DNA of 64,000 nt from NCBI RefSeq assembly GCF_001888165.1, contig NZ_CP015455.1:3128353-3192352 (forward strand), written 5' to 3'. Both the position numbers and the translations under genes were made by a program. The notes beneath the pieces were generated by a model that saw only the letters and a list, made by a program, of their open reading frames with translations, was not told where the DNA came from and searched no databases. Below are positions 1 to 8,714 of the stretch, in pieces; the first letter of the stretch is position 1; each line of letters begins with the position of its first letter. Source of the stretch: Syntrophotalea acetylenica (lineage in GTDB: Bacteria; Desulfobacterota; Desulfuromonadia; Desulfuromonadales; Syntrophotaleaceae).

Positions 1-6
1 GTGTTT

Positions 7-36
7 CGGCGTCCCGACAAAATGACGCCGGTTTTT
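7..36 (+). terminator. intrinsic terminator of a gene left of the window
   Basis: A 7-bp perfect stem (CGGCGTC at 7-13 with GACGCCG at 24-30) is followed directly by GTTTTT. No gene in the window reads into it, so it probably ends a plus-strand gene that lies upstream of base 1. Confidence 0.6.
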
Positions 37-42
37 CGCCGC

Positions 43-217
43 TATCCATCCGGAAACTCCGGATGGATACAGCGTAGTTTTCATATGGGAAACGAGCAAT
101 TTTTCGTTGTGGCAAGGAAATCAAGGGGTTGCGCGGAGGCGTACATCGGTACGCCGCACAAGCAAGCCTGCCGATTGACGCCGCCACAGCGGAAAAGGGC
201 TGTTTCCGGATGGAAAC
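43..217. repeat. dispersed palindromic repeat, copy 1
   Basis: About 175 bp that recurs almost unchanged at 57085-57260, with about five differences. It opens with the inverted repeat TATCCATCCGG-aaact-CCGGATGGATA (43-69) and has a second palindrome, GGCGTAC-ATCG-GTACGCC, at 138-155. The flanks of that second palindrome (TTTTCGTTGTGGC and GCCGCCACAGCGGAAAA) are loosely complementary, so the unit can fold as a long imperfect hairpin. It has no transposase and lies just ahead of the DUF364 gene start. Short open frames crossing it look like chance translation of the repeat. Confidence 0.8.
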
Positions 218-275
218 CAGCTATCTCCAACAGATCGTCATTGATCGTCACCTGATATCGGAAAGGAACAGCAGA

Positions 276-1022
276 ATGAGTCTTTTGCAACAAGCGCAGA
301 CCAAATTGACAAGCCTGTGCGATGCCGCGCGACTGGAACGCGACAGCACCGTAACCGTTCGGGTACTGACCCCCGACGAGGCCATTGGCGCCAAGGCCGA
401 TCCGAATTTTGTCATTAAAAAGGGCAAAGAGCGGGTCATTGAAGCCTGCTGGAATGAATCTCGCGGGCAAGCCTTTACGGATCGCCCCTGCGACTGGCAA
501 GGCAGCCTCGACGAATTACTGACCATGGATCTGCACCAGGTCGATCGCAGGGCGGTATTCACCGCCGGCCTGAACGCCGTGCTGTGCGGATTGAAGCAGG
601 CGGAGGGCACCATCCACTGCAAGGATGAGGAACCGGCTCGCTGCGGAGAGGAATTTACCCGACGGCTGCATGCGCGTTTTGGCGTCAAGCGTTTCGGCAT
701 GATCGGATTGCAACCGGCCATTCTGGACGCCATGGTGGAGGGCTTCGGCGCCGTCAGGATGCGGGTGGTGGATCTGAACGAGGACAACATCAACAAAAAG
801 ATTTGTGATGTCATGGTCTGGGATGGGGAAAAAGATCTGGAAAAATTGATCGAATTCTGTGACGTGGGTGTCGCCACCGGTTCCACCGTCGTGAACGGCA
901 GCATCAACGATCTGATAGAAAAGTTTCAGGAAGCCGGCAAGCCACTGGTTTTCTTCGGCAACACCATCGCCGGGGTGGCTTCACTTATGAACCTGGACCG
1001 CATTTGCCCTTTCGCCCACTAA
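276..1022 (+). CDS. DUF364 (DUF4213 N-terminal) Rossmann-like protein, putative metal-chelation family
   Basis: A 248-residue soluble protein with no signal peptide. The C-terminal half (about residues 125-245) has the DUF364 signature: a Rossmann-type strand-loop (FGMIGLQPAIL), a VDLNEDN segment and VATGSTVVNGSI. The N-terminal half resembles the DUF4213 enolase-like domain that precedes it in this family. Members are described as putative heavy-metal-chelating proteins and no reaction is established. I chose the ATG at 276 because GAAAGGA lies about 8 bases upstream; longer frames would start inside the repeat. It leads a plus-strand run with DUF3343, a PLP enzyme and ModA, which suggests a metal or selenium/molybdenum role. 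That role is inferred from context only. Confidence 0.75.
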   Translation: MSLLQQAQTKLTSLCDAARLERDSTVTVRVLTPDEAIGAKADPNFVIKKGKERVIEACWNESRGQAFTDRPCDWQGSLDELLTMDLHQVDRRAVFTAGLNAVLCGLKQAEGTIHCKDEEPARCGEEFTRRLHARFGVKRFGMIGLQPAILDAMVEGFGAVRMRVVDLNEDNINKKICDVMVWDGEKDLEKLIEFCDVGVATGSTVVNGSINDLIEKFQEAGKPLVFFGNTIAGVASLMNLDRICPFAH

Positions 1023-1059
1023 CATAAAAAGCCTGTGTGAACCTGGACGACGCAAACCG

Positions 1060-1329
1060 ATGATAAATGACGATCAACTGCTGGCCCTGTTCAATTCCCC
1101 GGCCAGGGTGCTGAAAGCGGAGCAGATATTGCGCAAGTCCGCGCTGTCCTGTCGGCTGGTTCCGGCACCGCGCGAGGTGGCCGAAGGCTGCGCGCTGGCA
1201 TTGCGGTTTGCGATGTCCGACAAGAATTTGGTCCTGTCGGAGCTTGCCCGGCAGGAACTGCCCCCGCAGCGCATCTATCGAAAGAAAAAAAGGCTTTTTC
1301 AGAAGGTTTTCCCCTTGCAGGAAACCTGA
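1060..1329 (+). CDS. DUF3343 small protein (putative Se/S carrier-like)
   Basis: Eighty-nine residues, with an N-terminal beta-alpha unit (QLLALFNSPARVLKAEQIL) and the segment CRLVPAPREVAEGCALALRF that typifies the DUF3343/PF11823 family. Family members often sit beside selenium-donation genes (YedF, SelD, class-V aminotransferases), and the cysteine at about residue 31 could carry sulfur or selenium. Here it is followed 35 bases later by a cysteine-desulfurase-like gene, matching that neighbourhood. The basic C-terminus (RIYRKKKRLFQKVF) is not explained. Family assignment is fairly confident; function is inferred. Confidence 0.75.
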   Translation: MINDDQLLALFNSPARVLKAEQILRKSALSCRLVPAPREVAEGCALALRFAMSDKNLVLSELARQELPPQRIYRKKKRLFQKVFPLQET

Positions 1330-1364
1330 GAGTACCATCTTGTTGATATTGTCCGGAGACAAAC

Positions 1365-2534
1365 GTGGCCATTTATCTCGATAACGCCGCAACCAGCTTT
1401 CCCAAGCCTGACAGTGTTTACCGCGCCGTCGATGCAACCTTTCGGAATCTCGGAGTCAGCCCGGGCCGCGGCAGTTACCAGCTTTCGCTGGATGCGGGGC
1501 GGCTGGTGCTGGAAACCCGGGAGACCGTCGCCCGGTTTTTCGGCATCGCCGATCCCCTGCGCGTGGTATTTTGCGCCAACGCCACGGAAGCCATCAATAT
1601 CGGCCTGTTTGGCACGCTGCGACCCGGAGACCGGGTTATCACCTCAACCATGGAACACAATGCGGTGAGTCGCCCCCTGCACGCCCTTGCTTCCCACGGG
1701 ATCGAGGTTGTGCGGGTGACGGCCGATGCGAAGGGACGCATAGAGCCGGGCGCCATCCGCGAGGCGGCGCGCCGTGGCACAGGACCAACCCGCATGGTCG
1801 TGATGAGCCACTGTTCCAACGTCACCGGCACCGTACAGCCCGTCGAGGAAATCGGCACCTGGTGCCGTCGCGAGGGGATACTGTTCATGGTCGATGCGGC
1901 ACAGAGCGCGGGAATACTGCCTGTCGATGTCCATGAGATGGGCATCGACCTGCTGGCCGTTCCGGGGCATAAGGGCCTTTTAGGGCCGCCCGGCACCGCC
2001 ATCCTCTACGTAGCGCCGCAGCTTGCGCCACAGCCGCTGATTTTCGGCGGCACCGGAGGGAACTCCATGTCTCGGCACATGCCGGACGAACTGCCCGAAC
2101 GTCTGGAGAGCGGTACCATCAATACGCCGGGACTGGCCGGCCTGCATGCCGGCATCACGTTCGTCACACAAACCGGTCCGGATCGAATTCTGCGGCATAA
2201 AACGGCCTTGCTGGAGCGGCTGTGCTATGGGTTGCGTTCCCTGCCCGGTTGCTGTCTTTACGGTACCGGGTCCGCCGCCCAGGCGGGCGGCGTGCTGTCC
2301 TTCAATATCACCGGTCGCGACCCGGCCGAAATCGGTTTTTTTCTGGACGAACAATACGCTATCTGCGTGCGCACCGGCCTGCATTGCGCACCGGATGCTC
2401 ACCGCAGCATCGGCACGCTGCCCAGTGGCACGATCCGTGTCAGCCCGGGACTGTTCAATACAGAAAGCGATATCGATGCGTTGCTGGCTGCTTTGGAGAA
2501 TATCGTCCGCAAACGTGAAGGCCTCGGTTCGTAA
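1365..2534 (+). CDS. cysteine desulfurase family protein (class V PLP enzyme, EF2568-like)
   Basis: A 389-residue fold-type I PLP enzyme starting at a GTG preceded by GGAG. The N-terminus YLDNAATSFPKPD is typical of NifS/Csd relatives. The PLP-binding lysine lies in PGHKGLLGPPG (about residue 204), and the conserved histidine before it is in VDAAQSAGILPVD. The C-terminal THCAPDAH-like motif (GLHCAPDAHRSIGTLPSG) carries the likely catalytic cysteine near residue 343. This subgroup is the one often linked to selenium-dependent molybdenum hydroxylase clusters, where it would supply sulfur or selenium. Together with DUF3343 upstream and ModA downstream, the context points to Se/S handling. Its exact acceptor is unknown. 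Confidence 0.85.
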   Translation: MAIYLDNAATSFPKPDSVYRAVDATFRNLGVSPGRGSYQLSLDAGRLVLETRETVARFFGIADPLRVVFCANATEAINIGLFGTLRPGDRVITSTMEHNAVSRPLHALASHGIEVVRVTADAKGRIEPGAIREAARRGTGPTRMVVMSHCSNVTGTVQPVEEIGTWCRREGILFMVDAAQSAGILPVDVHEMGIDLLAVPGHKGLLGPPGTAILYVAPQLAPQPLIFGGTGGNSMSRHMPDELPERLESGTINTPGLAGLHAGITFVTQTGPDRILRHKTALLERLCYGLRSLPGCCLYGTGSAAQAGGVLSFNITGRDPAEIGFFLDEQYAICVRTGLHCAPDAHRSIGTLPSGTIRVSPGLFNTESDIDALLAALENIVRKREGLGS

Positions 2535-2608
2535 GGGCCTGCTACCGGGCCAAGCCGGCAATGCCCGAGCATGCCGACTGGTCGATCAAATTTTAAAGGA
2601 GAGGTTTG

Positions 2609-3421
2609 ATGCGCTGCGCAATCGTGCGATGGATGCTTGCCTTTTTCATCATGGCCACAGCCCTGATCCCCACACCGGGCTTTGCCCGGGAAGACAAACC
2701 GACCGTTCTTCACATATCGGCCGGAGTCGGCCTGAAGGATGCTCTTTTCGACATTCAAAAAGCCTATGCGCGAAAACAACCGGGCGTTGTCCTGGAACTC
2801 AATTTCGCCGCTTCCGGATTTTTGCGCAAGCAGATCGAACAGGGAGCCCCGGTCGATCTGTTCCTGGCACCGGGCATACAACATCTGCAGGCCCTTATCG
2901 ATGCCGGGCACACCGACGCCAGGCATTCCTGCGCCCTGCTGGGCAATCGTCTGGTGCTTATTGTTTCCAAGGAAAAACGACACGTCATTAAAGGCTTCGC
3001 TGATCTTTCCAGGCATGCGCACAGCATCAGCATCGGTCTCCCGGAGATGGTGCCGGCCGGCAGTTACGCCCGGCAGGCCCTCGAACACCAGCAACTTTGG
3101 AAAAACCTGGAACCGCGGATGATCTATGGTAAAAGCGTCCGTCAGGTGCTCGCTTATGTCGACTCGGGAAATGTGGATGCCGGTCTGGTATTTGCCTCGG
3201 ATGCGCCATTGGCCAACAACGCCACGGTGGCAGCTCTGGCCCCCGAGTCCAGTCATCAGCCTATCGTGTTTGCCATGGCCGGAATGCTCGGCAGTCCCCG
3301 CAGCGCCGCACTGCAGGTATTCATGACCTTCCTGAAAGGAGGCGAAGCTGCTGCGATCTTTGCCCGTCACGGTTTTACCCCCCTGCAAGGCAAGCCATAT
3401 CAAGCCGTGCTCGACAAGTAA
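2609..3421 (+). CDS. modA: molybdate/tungstate ABC transporter substrate-binding protein ModA
   Basis: A 270-residue periplasmic binding protein. A signal peptide covers residues 1-26 (basic start, hydrophobic core LAFFIMATALIP, cleavage after GFA). The mature part begins with the ModA pattern LHISAGVGLKDALFDIQKAY, followed by the oxyanion-site segment NFAASGFLRKQIEQGAPVD and the hinge GNVDAGLVFASDA. Family members bind molybdate or tungstate outside the membrane and hand it to ModB. The ATG at 2609 follows AAAGGAGAGG at a good distance; a TTG one codon earlier is less likely. No modB or modC follows, so this is an orphan in the window. Tungstate would be a logical ligand given the aor cluster 16 kb away, but the sequence alone cannot decide. 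Confidence 0.85.
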   Translation: MRCAIVRWMLAFFIMATALIPTPGFAREDKPTVLHISAGVGLKDALFDIQKAYARKQPGVVLELNFAASGFLRKQIEQGAPVDLFLAPGIQHLQALIDAGHTDARHSCALLGNRLVLIVSKEKRHVIKGFADLSRHAHSISIGLPEMVPAGSYARQALEHQQLWKNLEPRMIYGKSVRQVLAYVDSGNVDAGLVFASDAPLANNATVAALAPESSHQPIVFAMAGMLGSPRSAALQVFMTFLKGGEAAAIFARHGFTPLQGKPYQAVLDK

Positions 3422-3434
3422 AAACGGAACCGGG

Positions 3435-3830
3435 TCAGGGAAGGTCAGGGAAGGGGCTGACAATTTTCCAGCCCTTCTCCCGGAATTCCCACTCCAGCCG
3501 GATTTTCAGGTTTTTCAGGGTGTTGGATGGCAGACGGTAATAGTCAATACGCAACAGGCAAACGGCTCGCTGCTGCTCAGGGTCTTCAAACAGCACCTCT
3601 TCGGGGCGTATTTCCAGGATGCGTATATCCCCGCGCTGAGGAAATTTTTCCTGAAAATCATGCCGGTAGTCCTGCGCCATGAAACCCGCCGCACTATCAT
3701 AATCCTGCCAGACCAGACGCTTGGCAAATTCCTGATAGTTTTCACCGAAACTGTCGGCTGGCCGTGGTTGCAGGACGGGGGCACAAGCGGCTATCCCAAA
3801 AAACAGCAGAAGAAGGTATACTGTTTTCAT
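3435..3830 (-). CDS. small outer-membrane-type lipoprotein, unknown function
   Basis: A 131-residue protein with a lipoprotein signal: hydrophobic stretch VYLLLLFFG and lipobox IAAC with the acylated cysteine at residue 16. The residue after the cysteine is Ala, so there is no inner-membrane retention Asp. The mature part is a compact domain of about 100 residues (DYDSAAGFMAQDY, RLEWEFREKGWKIVSPFP) whose ending resembles NTF2/SnoaL-like folds. The ATG at 3830 is preceded by AGGAGAG. It converges on modA with 13 bases between the stops and is transcribed away from the glutaredoxin gene. I do not recognise the family. Confidence 0.7.
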   Translation of the reverse strand: MKTVYLLLLFFGIAACAPVLQPRPADSFGENYQEFAKRLVWQDYDSAAGFMAQDYRHDFQEKFPQRGDIRILEIRPEEVLFEDPEQQRAVCLLRIDYYRLPSNTLKNLKIRLEWEFREKGWKIVSPFPDLP

Positions 3831-3894
3831 GCTCTCTCCTGTGTGCGGGCATGGCATATGACAACCCGGATATCAAGTGATCAAATTTGCCGCC

Positions 3895-4149
3895 ATGAAA
3901 AAAATCGAAGTCTACACAAAAAACTATTGCCCCCACTGCCAGCGAGCCAAAGAGCTGCTGCGCCGCAAAGGGATCACCTTCATCGAATACGATGTCACCG
4001 ACGACCCTCTCCTGGAGCAGGAAATGCGAAAACGCTCGGGACATGCGACGGTTCCGGAAATCTTCATCGAAGATGCCTGGGTAGGCGGCTGCGACAGCCT
4101 TCATGCCCTTGAGCAAAGCGGAACCCTGGACCGGATGCTCGAAGACTGA
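3895..4149 (+). CDS. glutaredoxin (GrxC-like)
   Basis: An 84-residue dithiol glutaredoxin. The start KKIEVYTKNYCPHCQRAK contains the CPHC redox motif at about residues 11-14 (the family norm is CPYC). It is followed by the glutathione-binding TVPEIFIED cis-proline loop and the GGCDSLHAL motif. It reduces disulfides or glutathione adducts in the cytoplasm. I preferred the ATG at 3895; a GTG at 3877 would add six residues and neither has a strong ribosome site. It converges on the methionine/folate gene with two bases between the stops. Confidence 0.88.
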   Translation: MKKIEVYTKNYCPHCQRAKELLRRKGITFIEYDVTDDPLLEQEMRKRSGHATVPEIFIEDAWVGGCDSLHALEQSGTLDRMLED

Positions 4150-4151
4150 TA

Positions 4152-5981
4152 TCAGACCCGGATAGCCTCGATCAGGCTCAGAGCCATGTCGACCTTGCCA
4201 AACGGCGGCATGAGATAAAACCCGTCCACCCGGCCGCGACCCGCCTCGACAAGTTCCCGGGAAATGGCCAGGCCCCGGCGCACACCCTCTTCTCCGCTGG
4301 CGCCATGCATGCGCCGGCGAACCTCTTCCGGCAGCCGGATGCCAGGCACCTCGTTGTGCAAAAACTCCGCATTGCGCTCACTCACCAGGGGCAAAATCCC
4401 TACCAGCACGGGTATGTCGACATCCGCCATCCCATCGAGCATGGCATCAAGCACCGGGATCGAATAGATCGGCTGCGTCTGAACAAAACAGGCCCCGGCG
4501 GCGATTTTCTTCCCCAATCGGCGCAACTGGGCGTCCATGTCCGACACATTGGGGTTGAAAGCGGCACCGGCTTTGAATCGGGTCGGCTCCCCCAATTCCC
4601 CGCCCACCAAAGTGTGCCCGTTGTTAAGCGCCCTCACAAGCTCCAGCAAACCGATACTGTTCAGGTCAAAGACATTGCTGGCGCCGGATTCTCCACCGAC
4701 GGCCACAGGGTCTCCGGTGACCGCCAGCACATTGCGCAGCCCAAGCAGATGCGCACCCATGAGTTCCGAGTGCAGACCGATCAGATTGCGATCCCGGCCG
4801 GTCACATGGATGATGGTTTCAATGCCGATTTCATCCTGAATCCGTTTGGCCAGGGCAATGTTTCCCATGCGGATACGCGCCAAAGGGTTTTCCGCCAGAC
4901 TGATGGCATCGGCGCCGGCTACCGCCAGGCGCCGGGCTCCTTCCAGAATTTTTCGGCAATCCATGCCGCGCGGGGGATCGAGCTCGACCGTGATCAGAGG
5001 GCGTTTGCCCCAATCGGACAGAAAACCCTGCCGTGGAGTGTCCCTTGCAACGGTTGCGGGAGCGACTGCTGCAACCTGCGGCTTTATCCTGCGTATTGAG
5101 GGTTTGAACCCGGCCACGGCGGCGGCCAGAGCGCGTATGTGCTCGGGGGTCGTGCCGCAGCAGCCACCAACCAGACAGGCGCCGGCTTCCACCATTTCGC
5201 GGCCTCGCGCCGCAAAATACCCGGGGGTTGCCAGATAGATGTAACGGCCGTCGACATATTCGGGAAAGCCGCTGTTGGCAAAACCGGAAAGAGGAATGTT
5301 TACCTGTGTCGCCATGGTGCGCAGCACCGCCAGCACATCGCGGGGCCCCGACCCGCAATTGGCCCCGACCACCGATGCACCCGCTCCGACCAGACGTCTG
5401 GCGACTTCGGCGGCCGTCACCCCTTCGCGGGTTTTGCCCCCCTCAAAAAACGCCATCTGGGCCACCACCGGCAGACCCGTGCCGCCAGCTTCGGCAACTG
5501 CCAGTTCCAGTTCTTCGAGGCTGGCAAAGGTTTCCAGCAGCAGAAGATCCACGCCACCTTCCGCCAGCCCTTCCATCTGCTCGCGGAACAGGGCGGCCCG
5601 CTGCTCCCGTGACAACTCCGCGGTCTCGCCCGGCGCCCTGCCCAACGGCCCTACGGCGCCGGCAACCAGAAACCGGCGACCAGCCTCCTGCCGCGCCAGT
5701 CGTGCACCAAGGGCATTGATTTGTCGCGTCTGCTCCTCCAGACCGGCGGCAGCCAATCGCAGCCGGTTGGCCGCGAAGGTATTGGTCTCCACCAATTCGG
5801 CCCCGGCCGCCAGATAATCCCGGTGAATACGGCGCACCACATCCGGCTGCCGCAGATTGAGGCATTCGAAACAAAAGGACAGGGGAATCCCCCGCTGATA
5901 GAGCAGGGTTCCCATGGCGCCATCGCCAACAATGACACCCTGCTCCAGACGCTCCAGAAAACCGCAAGCGGCGCGTTTCAT
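4152..5981 (-). CDS. bifunctional homocysteine S-methyltransferase / methylenetetrahydrofolate reductase
   Basis: A 609-residue fusion. Residues about 1-285 form a homocysteine S-methyltransferase barrel (GDGAMGTLLYQRG, ETNTFAANR) with the zinc cysteines in ANCGSGP and GGCCGTTPEH. Residues about 320-609 form a MetF-type flavin barrel (LITVELDPPRG, HVTGRDRN, AVTGDP, FVQTQPIY). Such YitJ-like proteins make methyl-THF and can pass a methyl group to homocysteine. The start at 5981 forms an ATGA overlap with the upstream Nudix stop, and the resulting length matches the family; the longer frame to 6155 does not. It is the last gene of the htpX-rsmB-rpe-nudix run. Confidence 0.93.
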   Translation of the reverse strand: MKRAACGFLERLEQGVIVGDGAMGTLLYQRGIPLSFCFECLNLRQPDVVRRIHRDYLAAGAELVETNTFAANRLRLAAAGLEEQTRQINALGARLARQEAGRRFLVAGAVGPLGRAPGETAELSREQRAALFREQMEGLAEGGVDLLLLETFASLEELELAVAEAGGTGLPVVAQMAFFEGGKTREGVTAAEVARRLVGAGASVVGANCGSGPRDVLAVLRTMATQVNIPLSGFANSGFPEYVDGRYIYLATPGYFAARGREMVEAGACLVGGCCGTTPEHIRALAAAVAGFKPSIRRIKPQVAAVAPATVARDTPRQGFLSDWGKRPLITVELDPPRGMDCRKILEGARRLAVAGADAISLAENPLARIRMGNIALAKRIQDEIGIETIIHVTGRDRNLIGLHSELMGAHLLGLRNVLAVTGDPVAVGGESGASNVFDLNSIGLLELVRALNNGHTLVGGELGEPTRFKAGAAFNPNVSDMDAQLRRLGKKIAAGACFVQTQPIYSIPVLDAMLDGMADVDIPVLVGILPLVSERNAEFLHNEVPGIRLPEEVRRRMHGASGEEGVRRGLAISRELVEAGRGRVDGFYLMPPFGKVDMALSLIEAIRV

Positions 5982-6574
5982 GGCCGGGCTCCGCAAGGAT
6001 GGTCCTGTGGCAACAGCCCGGTGCGCTGCAGAAACTGACGCAGAATCGCCCCGGTCAATCCCCAGATCCGATTGCCATCCACATTGAAGAAACAGACAGG
6101 GTAAAGACGTCCGAGATGTTCCCAGCTTTCGGTGTGATAAATGCGCGGATCGCACAACCTGTCAACAGGAACTTCAATCACTTCGGCAATCTCCTGATGG
6201 TTGACGGTAAAAGGGTAGCCGGCAGCGATGCTCCCGACATAGGGCACCACATGAAAACCGTACACCGAAATAAAGTCATCCAGACGCCCAAGGATCGTCA
6301 CATCTTCCTGGCGCACGCCCATTTCTTCTTCCGTCTCACGCAACGCCGTGGCGCACAGATCTGCATCCTCGGGCTGGGCGCGGCCGCCCGGAAAAGCAAT
6401 TTCTCCGGCATGATGCGGCAGATGCTCGGTACGACGGGTAAACAGAATGGTATCGATGCCTTGCCTTGGATAAAACAGGAGCAGCACGGCCGCCGGTTTC
6501 AGCACGCCCCGATCGACGCGGCGGCAGGTATGCCGTGACAGGTCTTGCCGGACCTGTTCCGGCTCCAGCTTCAC
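5978..6574 (-). CDS. Nudix hydrolase, coenzyme A pyrophosphatase-like
   Basis: A 198-residue Nudix protein. The CoA-pyrophosphatase variant of the Nudix box is visible: [17 protein letters not shown] followed by [13 protein letters not shown] (about residues 55-85), preceded by [10 protein letters not shown]. These enzymes cleave CoA or other dinucleoside pyrophosphates with a divalent metal. The start is a GTG at 6574 that overlaps the rpe stop as GTGA, and the stop overlaps the next ATG as ATGA, so translation is probably coupled. The exact substrate is not fixed by sequence. Confidence 0.88.
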   Translation of the reverse strand: MKLEPEQVRQDLSRHTCRRVDRGVLKPAAVLLLFYPRQGIDTILFTRRTEHLPHHAGEIAFPGGRAQPEDADLCATALRETEEEMGVRQEDVTILGRLDDFISVYGFHVVPYVGSIAAGYPFTVNHQEIAEVIEVPVDRLCDPRIYHTESWEHLGRLYPVCFFNVDGNRIWGLTGAILRQFLQRTGLLPQDHPCGARP

Positions 6575-7233
6575 CGTCCAACCCCGCAGGCAGCCTTTAA
6601 AGCGGCAATAGTGGCCGCGTAGTCTTCGGTACCGTACACGGCACTGCCCGCCACCATCACATCCGCACCGGCCGCGGCGATGCGGGCGATGTTGTCCAGC
6701 TTGACGCCGCCGTCCACCTCCAGCTCGACCGGCAGGCCACGGCGATCGATCTCCTTGCGCAAAGCCTCGATTTTTGAAAGGCATACGGGAATGAACTGCT
6801 GGCCGCCAAAACCGGGATTGACGGACATGATCAGCACCAGTTCCAGTTCCTCCAGGATAATATCAAGACAGCTGACCGGCGTGGCGGGATTGATGGAGAC
6901 GCCGGCCTTTTTGCCGAGGCTGTGAATCAGCTGCACGGTGCGGTGCAGATGCGTGGAGGCCTCGTAATGCACGGTGATGATATCGGCGCCGGCCTTTGCA
7001 AAGGCGGGAATGTAACTGTCGGGATTTTCAATCATCAGGTGCACATCCAGGGGCAAATCGGTAACCCGGCGTGCCGCTTCGACCACCAAAGGCCCGATGG
7101 TGATGTTGGGGACGAAATGTCCGTCCATGACATCGACATGCACATAGTCGGCGCCGCCGGATTCAATGGCGCCAATTTCCTCTCCCAGACGGGAAAAATC
7201 CGCGGACAGAATGGAAGGAGCGATTTTGATCAT
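6571..7233 (-). CDS. rpe: ribulose-phosphate 3-epimerase
   Basis: A 220-residue TIM barrel that interconverts ribulose-5-phosphate and xylulose-5-phosphate. Signatures are [31 protein letters not shown] (metal-site His/Asp), [24 protein letters not shown] and [10 protein letters not shown] (second catalytic Asp). The length is normal for the family. It lies 39 bases after rsmB and is translationally coupled to the Nudix gene. It pairs functionally with the transaldolase at 14.2-14.9 kb in the non-oxidative pentose phosphate pathway. Confidence 0.96.
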   Translation of the reverse strand: MIKIAPSILSADFSRLGEEIGAIESGGADYVHVDVMDGHFVPNITIGPLVVEAARRVTDLPLDVHLMIENPDSYIPAFAKAGADIITVHYEASTHLHRTVQLIHSLGKKAGVSINPATPVSCLDIILEELELVLIMSVNPGFGGQQFIPVCLSKIEALRKEIDRRGLPVELEVDGGVKLDNIARIAAAGADVMVAGSAVYGTEDYAATIAALKAACGVGR

Positions 7234-7272
7234 GATGTACTCCGTGTTTTGGAAACAAAGGGCGCCGCCGGA

Positions 7273-8628
7273 TCAGGCGCGTTTTTCGAAAGCTGTCGCA
7301 TAGAAGGCATCCATGCCGTCATGCCGATGAGGCATGGTGCGCAGGCTGCCCGCGTCATCGAAGAGTTCATGCCATTCGGCGGGGGTCGTGGCGCGCAGAT
7401 CGCAGCGCACAAAATCAGGATGTTTTGCAAGAAACGTCCGCACCACCCCTTCCGTTTCCTCCGGAGTGAACGTGCAGAGGGAGTAAATCAGTCGGCCTCC
7501 CGGCCGCAACAGCGATGCCGTATTCTCCAGGATAACGGCTTGTTGGCCAGCCAGTTCTCTGATATCGGAAGCGGTGCGACGCCAGCGAATCTCGGGGTTG
7601 CGGCGCAAAACGCCGAGGCCGCTACAGGGTGCGTCGACCAGCACCCGGTCGAAACTTTCCGGTTCGAGGAACGGGGCGGGGCGGGTCAAATCCCAGCTTC
7701 GGCCTTCAATCCCCAGGCAGCCGAGACGCCTGGCGCCGCGCATGAGCAGCTCTATCCGCCGGGCGTGCAGATCGAGGGCCACGATGGTGGCGCGGTTGCC
7801 CGTCAAAGCGGCGATGTGCGTGGTCTTGCCGCCCGGCGCCGCGCAGGCATCGAGAATGCGCTGCCCCGGCCGGGGATCCAGCAGGTGGCTGATCAGCATG
7901 CTGGCCTCATCCTGCAACTGGAACAATCCTTCACGGTGCCCCGGCAGATGCCGGATGTTACCGTGCAGAATACGCACCCCTTCCGGAGCAAAACAGGTCG
8001 GGCGCACCTCGCATGAGTCCTCCGCCAGCGCCTTGAGCAGATCATCGCGGGTTATTTTCAGAGTATTGGCGCGCACGCAGCAGGGAGCGGGCTGCAGCAT
8101 GGCTTCGGCCAGCGCACAGGCCTCTTCGACACCGTAACTGTCCAGCCAGCAAGCAGCCAGCCAACGGGGCAGGCCAAGCACGCACTCCAGGTAGGCCAGC
8201 GGTTGTGCCTGTCGGTCAGGCCAGGGCAACATGCCGGCCTGACGCACCACGGACCGCAACATGCCATTGATAAATCCGGTAGCCCTGTGCAGTTTCAGGC
8301 GTCGGGCCATTTCCACGGTTTCAAAAACCGCCGCATGGTGCGGGATCCGCTCCAGCAAAAGGAGCTGATAACACCCCAGTCGCAGCAAAATCAGTATCGC
8401 GGCTTCGACCTTGGCCAGGGGTTTTTGGCAAACCTGCTGCAGGACAAAATCGAGGCGCCCCTGATAGCGAAGCACGCCGTAGACAAGTTCCGTTGCAAGA
8501 GCCCGGTCCCGGGGGTCCATGTCGGGCAGCTTTTCCAGCGCACCGTCCAGCGCCAGATCGGCAAAGGCCCCATGCTGTACTCTCTCGAGCACGTCAAAGG
8601 CAATGTCACGCGGATCTTTCCGAACCAC
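7273..8628 (-). CDS. rsmB: 16S rRNA (cytosine-967-C5)-methyltransferase RsmB
   Basis: About 451 residues. The N-terminal 140 residues form a NusB-like RNA-binding domain (RDIAFDVLERV, ATELVYGVLRYQGRLD). The C-terminal methyltransferase has the SAM motif DACAAPGGKTTHIA, the catalytic-cysteine motif VDAPCSGLG and SLCTFTPEETE. It methylates C967 of 16S rRNA. The start is uncertain: the GTG at 8628 has AAAGGA about 10 bases upstream and gives a normal length, while an in-frame ATG at 8670 lacks a ribosome site and is buried in the hairpin at 8662-8687. It follows htpX and precedes rpe. Confidence 0.93.
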   Translation of the reverse strand: MVRKDPRDIAFDVLERVQHGAFADLALDGALEKLPDMDPRDRALATELVYGVLRYQGRLDFVLQQVCQKPLAKVEAAILILLRLGCYQLLLLERIPHHAAVFETVEMARRLKLHRATGFINGMLRSVVRQAGMLPWPDRQAQPLAYLECVLGLPRWLAACWLDSYGVEEACALAEAMLQPAPCCVRANTLKITRDDLLKALAEDSCEVRPTCFAPEGVRILHGNIRHLPGHREGLFQLQDEASMLISHLLDPRPGQRILDACAAPGGKTTHIAALTGNRATIVALDLHARRIELLMRGARRLGCLGIEGRSWDLTRPAPFLEPESFDRVLVDAPCSGLGVLRRNPEIRWRRTASDIRELAGQQAVILENTASLLRPGGRLIYSLCTFTPEETEGVVRTFLAKHPDFVRCDLRATTPAEWHELFDDAGSLRTMPHRHDGMDAFYATAFEKRA

Positions 8629-8661
8629 CAGGAGTATTCCTTTCCGGACATGGACGCAAGG

Positions 8662-8687
8662 CGGGGGCATGTTGTGCCATGCCCCCG
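8662..8687 (-). promoter_or_regulatory. perfect hairpin between htpX and rsmB
   Basis: CGGGGGCATG (8662-8671) and CATGCCCCCG (8678-8687) form a 10-bp stem with a 6-base loop. On the transcribed strand no T-run follows, so it is a poor intrinsic terminator. It may instead stabilise or segment the htpX-rsmB message. It also covers the alternative rsmB ATG at 8670. Confidence 0.5.
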
Positions 8688-8714
8688 AATAAAAATTCCG
8701 CCAGAATGCCCTTA

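Noticed and set aside
1..255. Small ORFs across repeat copy 1
   Set aside because: Near-identical frames occur in copy 2 and on both strands of the palindromic repeat; they reflect the repeat, not a gene.
2609..3421. A full modABC operon
   Set aside because: Only modA is present; the next gene on either side is unrelated and converges.
6922..8016. 364-codon open frame on the plus strand
   Set aside because: Antisense to rpe and rsmB; histidine/glycine-rich shadow translation typical of GC-rich DNA.
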